Below are positions 42,836 through 47,402 of a stretch of DNA of 47,402 bases, piece by piece. A program made the position numbers and the translations under genes. The stretch lies in contig JBMYRC010000013.1 in NCBI GenBank assembly GCA_049601975.1, forward strand, positions 1 through 47,402, in the 5' to 3' direction. The DNA is from UBA6544 sp049601975. GTDB lineage: Bacteria > Pseudomonadota > Alphaproteobacteria > UBA8366. Position 1 is the first letter of the stretch; every line of letters begins with the position of its first letter. Below the pieces are notes generated by a model, which did no database searches, had not been told where the DNA came from, and saw nothing but the letters and a program-made list of their open reading frames with translations.

Positions 42836-44641
42836 ATGCGCCATCGTACATATATGGATCGATCAGTCGATCAGGATCGTGAAAACGGCGGGAATATAAA
42901 AGTTCTGACCGCGATCTGGCCGTATTTACGCCCCTATTTGGCGGCGGTCCTTGGCGCAGGTGTCGCCCTTATCGTCGCGGCGAGTACCGTGCTCGCCTTG
43001 GGCCAGGGCCTGCGGTTCATGGTTGACCGTGGATTCGGCGATCGTGGTGGTGGGGTTCTCGACTTGGCGCTCGGTGTCCTCCTTGGCGTGGTGGTGGTGC
43101 TCGCGATGGCGACCTATGCGAGGTTCTATATCGTCTCGTGGATCGGTGAGCGTGTGGTCGCCGACATCCGCCAGGCGGTATTCGATCATGTCTTGAAGCT
43201 GAGTCCCGGGTTTTTCGAAATCACGCGTACAGGAGAAGTTCTCTCTCGTTTGACGACGGATACGACTTTGCTGCAGGTGGTCATTGGATCATCGATCTCG
43301 GTGGCGCTGCGCAACATATTATTGTTCCTTGGCGGGGCGACGTTATTGGCCGTGACGAGCCCGAAGTTGACCGGGATTGTGTTCTTGTTCGTGCCGCTCG
43401 TAGTGGCACCAATTGTCTTGATCGGGCGGATCGTGCGCCGCCGCAGCCGTGCAGCACAGGATGAAGTCGCCGCGGTGAGCGGCTATGCCGAGGAAACCCT
43501 GAGCGCCATTCGAACAGTTCAGGCGTTTACCCATGAAGAAGTAGACCGACGGCGGTTTGCGGAGACAGTGGAACATGCGCTTGATGTGTCCATTTCACGC
43601 ATTCGGGCCCGCGCCATATTGACCGCTCTGGTGATCATGCTTGTCTTCAGCGCTGTCGGCTTGATCTTGTGGCTCGGTGGCCGCGCGGTCATCGCCGGGG
43701 AAATGTCGCCGGGCGAGCTATCGGCCTTTGTATTCTATTCGATATTGGTCGCGGGCTCGGTCGGTGCCTTCTCGGAAGTTGTGGCGGATTTGCAACGGGC
43801 GGCGGGAGCGGCGGAACGTCTGTTCGAATTGCTGGCAACCGAACCGATGATTGCGCCACCATCGGCACCAGTTTCGCTGCCGTCGCCGACCGAGGGTGCG
43901 GTCCGTTTCACGGATCTGACATTCCATTACCCGGCACAAAAAGAGATTGCCGCGTTATCCGACTTCAATCTCGCGGTGGCAGCCGGCGAGCGGGTTGCTC
44001 TTGTCGGTCCGTCTGGTGCGGGTAAAACCACGGTCTTTCAATTGTTGTTGCGGTACTATGACCCTGATTCTGGAAGCGTTAGTTTGGACGGTGTCGATAT
44101 CTGTGGGGCGGATCCGGTGGATGTGCGCCAGCGCATTGGATTGGTCTCGCAGGAGCCAAGTATATTTTCGGCGACCGCGATGGAGAACATCCGATACGGT
44201 CGGCCCGATGCAAGTGACGACGAAGTGCGAGCGGCAGCCGATGCGGCGGCGGCGACGGAATTCCTCGAGCGATTGTCGGACGGTTTCGATACTTTTCTCG
44301 GAGAGAAAGGTGTGCGGCTATCGGGCGGACAACGTCAACGGATCGCCATTGCGCGCGCGATCCTCCGAGATCCGGCGGTACTATTGCTGGACGAGGCGAC
44401 GAGCGCTCTCGATTCAGAATCGGAACACTTGGTCCAGCAAGCCCTGGAACGGATCCTGGCGTCCCGGACCAGTATTGTCATCGCGCATCGTCTCTCGACG
44501 ATCCGGCAAGCAGACCGGATAGTCGTCATGGATAGCGGGCGAATTGTCGCCGAGGGGACGCATGATCGCCTGATTGCCGAAGGCGGTCTCTATACGAAGC
44601 TGGCAGAGCGGCAGTTTGATCTCAGCGCTGATCCAGCTTGA
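42836..44641 (+). CDS. ABC transporter, fused membrane-ATPase (MsbA-like exporter)
   Basis: 601-aa half-transporter with six membrane helices (residues about 27-300) followed by the ATPase. The Walker A GPSGAGKTT, the signature LSGGQRQR and the Walker B VLLLDEATSAL are intact. The overall layout resembles lipid A or multidrug exporters (MsbA/LmrA type); the transported compound is unknown. An ATG at 42854 is an alternative start. Its last 20 bases overlap the end of the convergent MotB-like gene. Confidence 0.92.
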   Translation: MRHRTYMDRSVDQDRENGGNIKVLTAIWPYLRPYLAAVLGAGVALIVAASTVLALGQGLRFMVDRGFGDRGGGVLDLALGVLLGVVVVLAMATYARFYIVSWIGERVVADIRQAVFDHVLKLSPGFFEITRTGEVLSRLTTDTTLLQVVIGSSISVALRNILLFLGGATLLAVTSPKLTGIVFLFVPLVVAPIVLIGRIVRRRSRAAQDEVAAVSGYAEETLSAIRTVQAFTHEEVDRRRFAETVEHALDVSISRIRARAILTALVIMLVFSAVGLILWLGGRAVIAGEMSPGELSAFVFYSILVAGSVGAFSEVVADLQRAAGAAERLFELLATEPMIAPPSAPVSLPSPTEGAVRFTDLTFHYPAQKEIAALSDFNLAVAAGERVALVGPSGAGKTTVFQLLLRYYDPDSGSVSLDGVDICGADPVDVRQRIGLVSQEPSIFSATAMENIRYGRPDASDDEVRAAADAAAATEFLERLSDGFDTFLGEKGVRLSGGQRQRIAIARAILRDPAVLLLDEATSALDSESEHLVQQALERILASRTSIVIAHRLSTIRQADRIVVMDSGRIVAEGTHDRLIAEGGLYTKLAERQFDLSADPA

Positions 44642-45806
44642 GTTCGATCCGCCGATTTCGCCGGAATGCGATCTCGTCGTTGCGGGTGTCCAAGGGCTGA
44701 AATTCCCCGAATCCTGCCGCCGCTAAGTTATTTGCCGGAATGCCTGAGGAAATCAGGAATTTCACAACGGAAACCGCCCGGGCCGTTGACAGTTCCCAAT
44801 TCGACGGAAAGGCTTTTGTCTTGATCGGAATGCGATCGGTATGGCCGTCGACGCGTAAAACCCATTCGACGTCTTTCGGGATTTTCTTCGCAATCTCGAT
44901 CAGCGTTTTCGCCAACTGCGCCAATTGCAGCTTACCACCATCACCCATTTGTGCCGAACCGGAACCGAACAAAACCTCGGATTGGAAGACGAACCGGTCG
45001 CCGACAACGCGAATGTCGCGCCGATTGCCCAATACCTTGCGTAGCCGCCCGAAGAACTCGGAGCGATATCGCGCCAACTCTTGAACCTTACTGGCCAATG
45101 CAGCGTTCAGGCGCTTTCCCAAATCAACGATTTGCACGTTCTGGGCTTTCGATTGCGCTTCGGAGGCATCGAGAGCGGCATTCAGTTTTGCGATCTGTTC
45201 GCGGAAGGCGGCCATCTGGCGATTCAGAAGGGCTACTTGAGCTTTCGCGGCCTCGGAAATTTTCCGTTCTTCCGATAATTCGACGGCCGCCTTCTCGGAT
45301 TGCTCGCCCAGCTTGGTTCGGGCGGTGGCCAAGTCTTTAGCCAATTCGTCGCGGAGCGCCTTCATCGCGTCTATATCTTGTTGCAATTGTGCGAGTTCGG
45401 CCCCCAAGCGGCGGCGTTCTTCATCGGCTTCCGAAAGTTTGTCACTCGCCTCCTGCAGTTCCGTCGAGAGACCCGCGTGGCGGTTGCGAAGATCAGAGAT
45501 GTCCGTTTCCAAACCGTCTCGGGCAGCAAGTGAACTTTGCAGTTCGGATGAAAGTTGTGTCACATCGTTGCGTAATTCCTCACCAGCTCGTCTTTCCAGA
45601 GCCAGTAGGTCGGCCAGCTCTTCGACCTGTTGATTCAAACGTTCGAGCGCTTGATCGCGGCCGACGATGGCATCATTCAAAAAAAACTGCGCGACGACGA
45701 AAATCATCAGCAGGAAAATGATGACCATTAAAAGCGTCGCGAGCGCATCCACAAATCCCGGCCAAATATCGAGCGCGTTGTTCGAACCCCGCCGTGAGAG
45801 TGCCAT
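44622..45806 (-). CDS. MotB-like protein with OmpA peptidoglycan-binding domain
   Basis: 394-aa protein from the ATG at 45806. The single N-terminal membrane helix has the proton-binding Asp20 (GFVDALATLLMVIIFLLMIF), as in MotB and TolR types. Residues about 55-230 are a long Glu/Ala/Leu-rich coiled coil, and about 295-394 an OmpA-like domain (VDGHTDRIPI, WELSTARAVSVVKFL, RNRRIELKL). The upstream MotA-like gene ends 11 bp away, so they should form one ion-driven unit. It is not a standard flagellar MotB, as no other flagellar genes are near. Confidence 0.9.
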   Translation of the reverse strand: MALSRRGSNNALDIWPGFVDALATLLMVIIFLLMIFVVAQFFLNDAIVGRDQALERLNQQVEELADLLALERRAGEELRNDVTQLSSELQSSLAARDGLETDISDLRNRHAGLSTELQEASDKLSEADEERRRLGAELAQLQQDIDAMKALRDELAKDLATARTKLGEQSEKAAVELSEERKISEAAKAQVALLNRQMAAFREQIAKLNAALDASEAQSKAQNVQIVDLGKRLNAALASKVQELARYRSEFFGRLRKVLGNRRDIRVVGDRFVFQSEVLFGSGSAQMGDGGKLQLAQLAKTLIEIAKKIPKDVEWVLRVDGHTDRIPIKTKAFPSNWELSTARAVSVVKFLISSGIPANNLAAAGFGEFQPLDTRNDEIAFRRNRRIELKLDQR

Positions 45807-45816
45807 AATATCTGCG

Positions 45817-46956
45817 CTATCGCGGCTCCTCGCCTTCGGCGAGGGCGGCAATCGTTCGGGCGAGGAGACGAATTTCGCTGCGGACCTCTTGCACAGCTGT
45901 TTCCCGGCCGGATGTTTGATCGGCGAGTAGGCGTGCAAGATGACCGTCTATACTGCGAAGCGATGTGACGGCTTGATCGTCCCCTTGGTTGGTTTGCCCC
46001 TCAGCCAAGGCCGAGAATATGGTCTTTAACTCAGACTGGCTTTGCGCAAACTTCAGCAGCAATTCCTGTTGCGTTCGCATGGATTCAGAGAGCGATCCCA
46101 GATTATCCGTCAGCTGTACAATTCGCCGGTTCGCATCGATCCGGCTGTCTTCGCCGCGCGCTAAGGTTCTTTGTAAATTTTCAAGATTATCAGCTGTTTG
46201 CTCGAGTAGCGCTTGGATATAGGCGGGGACAGTCTGATCACCGTCGCCGACCGCGCCCCCGCCCCCGAGACGGGTTTGACCGGAAAGCCATTCTTCAAGA
46301 TCGTTATAAAATCTGTTTTGCGCTTGTCCCGCTTGCAACGCTAGGAAACCGAGGACGAGCGACCCAGCCAAGCCGAATAGGGAAGAACTGAATGCCGTTC
46401 CCATGCCGGCCAGTGGCACCTGCAATCCTGATTTTAACCGCTCGAAGACTTCTTGAACCGCATCTCCTTGAACGGCGAGGCCGGAGATGACGTCGCCAAT
46501 GGAGCGAACGGTTTCGAGCAAGCCCCAAAAGGTTCCCAACAGGCCGAGAAATACAAGCAGTCCGATAAAATAGCGCGCTGTTTCTCGTCCTTCATCAAGG
46601 CGGGTGGCAATGCCATCCAGCAATGAGCGCAGCGCCATGGTGGACAGGCTGAAGCGATCACCGCTGCGTTCGCCAAGCATTGTCGCCATTGGCGCCAGTA
46701 GCCGCGGTCCCCGCCCGCTGGAGACGGCGAGTCCGTCCCGGCGGAACGATTCGATCCAGGCGAATTCGGGACGCAACATAAAGACGAGGCGAAACATATG
46801 GAAAATGCCGATAAACAACACACCGAGGATCACGCCATTGAGGACAACATTCGCAAAGAACGCGTCTCTGAGAGGTAAAAAGAGCAGGAAAACAGCACCT
46901 AAGACGGCAGCTAGAAAGAGCACCATACGGACGAGGTAACTGCGCGGCCTAGTCAT
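45817..46956 (-). CDS. MotA/TolQ/ExbB-type proton-channel protein
   Basis: 379-aa stator-type channel subunit. Two N-terminal helices (about 10-60), a cytosolic loop, then the two channel helices FIGLLVFLGLLGTFWGLLET and GMGTAFSSSLFGLAGSLVLG, followed by a 150-residue helical C-terminus. It forms a MotAB/TolQR-like unit with the downstream MotB-like protein. The C-terminal coiled-coil tail is unusual for flagellar MotA but seen in other alphaproteobacterial MotA-like proteins and ZorA. Confidence 0.9.
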   Translation of the reverse strand: MTRPRSYLVRMVLFLAAVLGAVFLLFLPLRDAFFANVVLNGVILGVLFIGIFHMFRLVFMLRPEFAWIESFRRDGLAVSSGRGPRLLAPMATMLGERSGDRFSLSTMALRSLLDGIATRLDEGRETARYFIGLLVFLGLLGTFWGLLETVRSIGDVISGLAVQGDAVQEVFERLKSGLQVPLAGMGTAFSSSLFGLAGSLVLGFLALQAGQAQNRFYNDLEEWLSGQTRLGGGGAVGDGDQTVPAYIQALLEQTADNLENLQRTLARGEDSRIDANRRIVQLTDNLGSLSESMRTQQELLLKFAQSQSELKTIFSALAEGQTNQGDDQAVTSLRSIDGHLARLLADQTSGRETAVQEVRSEIRLLARTIAALAEGEEPR

Positions 46957-47001
46957 CTTGCCCGAAAACTCCCTGCTGAGGCGAAGCGGTTGAAAGGTCC
47001 A

Positions 47002-47402
47002 CTATTGTTTCTGGACAAGGATATCAACCCGGTCCGGCGTCACTCCCTGAGCACTGGTTTGGCCGAGTGCACGGACGTCCATCCGTGTGCTGCGCACGCC
47101 TTCCTTCATCAAATACGTACGTATCGCGAGCGCCCGGAACAGCGAACTGCGCCGCGCCTGACTGGCGGAACCAGCACCGCCAGCGGCGAAGCCCATCAAT
47201 TGAATTCGGATATTCTCATCGGAATTCATGCGTCCGGCCAATTTGCTTAAGGCAGGTGTCGCGCTTCCCGGCAATTCGGTCGAGCCTGGACCGAACGGAA
47301 TGCTGTAGAGATTACCGTCGGGGCTGATGGAAATGTTTCCGACCGGCGCTGCGGGTTGCAGGCCCTGTGAGGTTGGTGTTGCAAGGGAAGCCGTTGGCGG
47401 TG
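47002..47402 (-). CDS. OmpA-like domain protein, N-terminal part missing (window edge)
   Basis: C-terminal 132 codons of a protein that continues beyond the right edge. A Pro/Ala-rich linker (PPTASLATPTSQGLQ) leads to an OmpA-like domain: SIPFGPGSTELPGSATPAL, then RIQLMGFAAGG, RALAIRTYLMKEGV and RVDILVQ. It lacks the canonical NxxLSxxRA spacing of peptidoglycan-binding OmpA, having QARRSSLFRALAIR, so binding is not certain. The MotA-like gene starts 46 bp downstream on the same strand, which suggests a three-gene unit. Confidence 0.75.
   Translation of the reverse strand, partial: PPTASLATPTSQGLQPAAPVGNISISPDGNLYSIPFGPGSTELPGSATPALSKLAGRMNSDENIRIQLMGFAAGGAGSASQARRSSLFRALAIRTYLMKEGVRSTRMDVRALGQTSAQGVTPDRVDILVQKQ

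Noticed and set aside
44622..46956. Zorya phage-defence system
   Set aside because: Only a MotA/MotB-like pair is visible; no zorC, zorD or zorE gene on the visible side, and the order with an OmpA-like gene differs.
1..47402. tRNA, rRNA, CRISPR arrays, insertion sequences or prophage genes
   Set aside because: None seen: no repeat-spacer pattern, no transposase, integrase or structural phage gene, no cloverleaf or rRNA-like sequence noticed by eye.

Overview
The window is chromosomal DNA of an alphaproteobacterium, most likely of the Rhodospirillales type. The signs are the split proton-translocating transhydrogenase (pntAA-pntAB-pntB), COQ9, a TrcR (DUF1013) gene, DUF1192 and two YdcH/DUF465 small proteins, an RcdA-like DUF1465 gene, and a small heat-shock gene with a ROSE-like RNA thermometer. 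Most genes are housekeeping or catabolic. I see no prophage, insertion sequence, CRISPR array, rRNA or tRNA.

Layout. 1-5.6 kb (minus): amidase (cut by the window edge), TauD-type dioxygenase, Tat-exported aldo/keto reductase, class III nucleotide cyclase, long-chain acyl-CoA synthetase. 5.8-13.4 kb (plus): M3 oligopeptidase, two tandem DadA-like FAD oxidoreductases, a UbiB/ABC1 kinase-like protein, a TPR protein with a decayed 2OG-oxygenase domain, a cupin. 13.6-16.6 kb: transhydrogenase operon behind a foldable leader. 16.7-18.5 kb (minus): DUF3179 protein, VOC protein, ribosomal protein S21. 18.6-23.1 kb: peptide deformylase, COQ9, a degenerate GGDEF protein, YdcH, phosphofructokinase, TIGR02444, a second YdcH. 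23.2-31.4 kb is an acyl-CoA catabolic block: nitroreductase, CaiB/BaiF CoA-transferase, two acyl-CoA dehydrogenases, an acyl-CoA ligase and propionyl-CoA synthetase. 31.5-34.4 kb holds two decayed genes (TAXI solute-binding protein, WD40 protein). 34.4-40.7 kb: trcR, quinone oxidoreductase, DUF1192, a probable small RNA, metY with a foldable leader, an alpha/beta hydrolase and thioesterase pair, Hsp20, an RcdA-like gene with a nonsense codon, L31. 40.8-47.4 kb: a broken D-aminoacylase, RidA, an MsbA-like ABC exporter, and a MotB-like/MotA-like/OmpA-like trio.

Two things stand out. First, 36.5-36.72 kb holds two consecutive structured RNA candidates: a roughly 139-nt RNA with three hairpins, potentially kissing loops, an unpaired CU-rich stretch and an intrinsic terminator, then a three-way junction just before metY. 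Second, for an otherwise orderly chromosome the window has many broken genes: five loci with frameshifts or in-frame stops, plus rpsU, whose expected start codon reads ATC. Four of the five point disruptions in the WD40, RcdA-like and rpsU genes could be single transitions or single substitutions rather than rearrangements. This suggests early gene erosion, or residual sequence errors; reads would decide. All product calls come from reading the translated sequence and remembered family motifs; no search was run.
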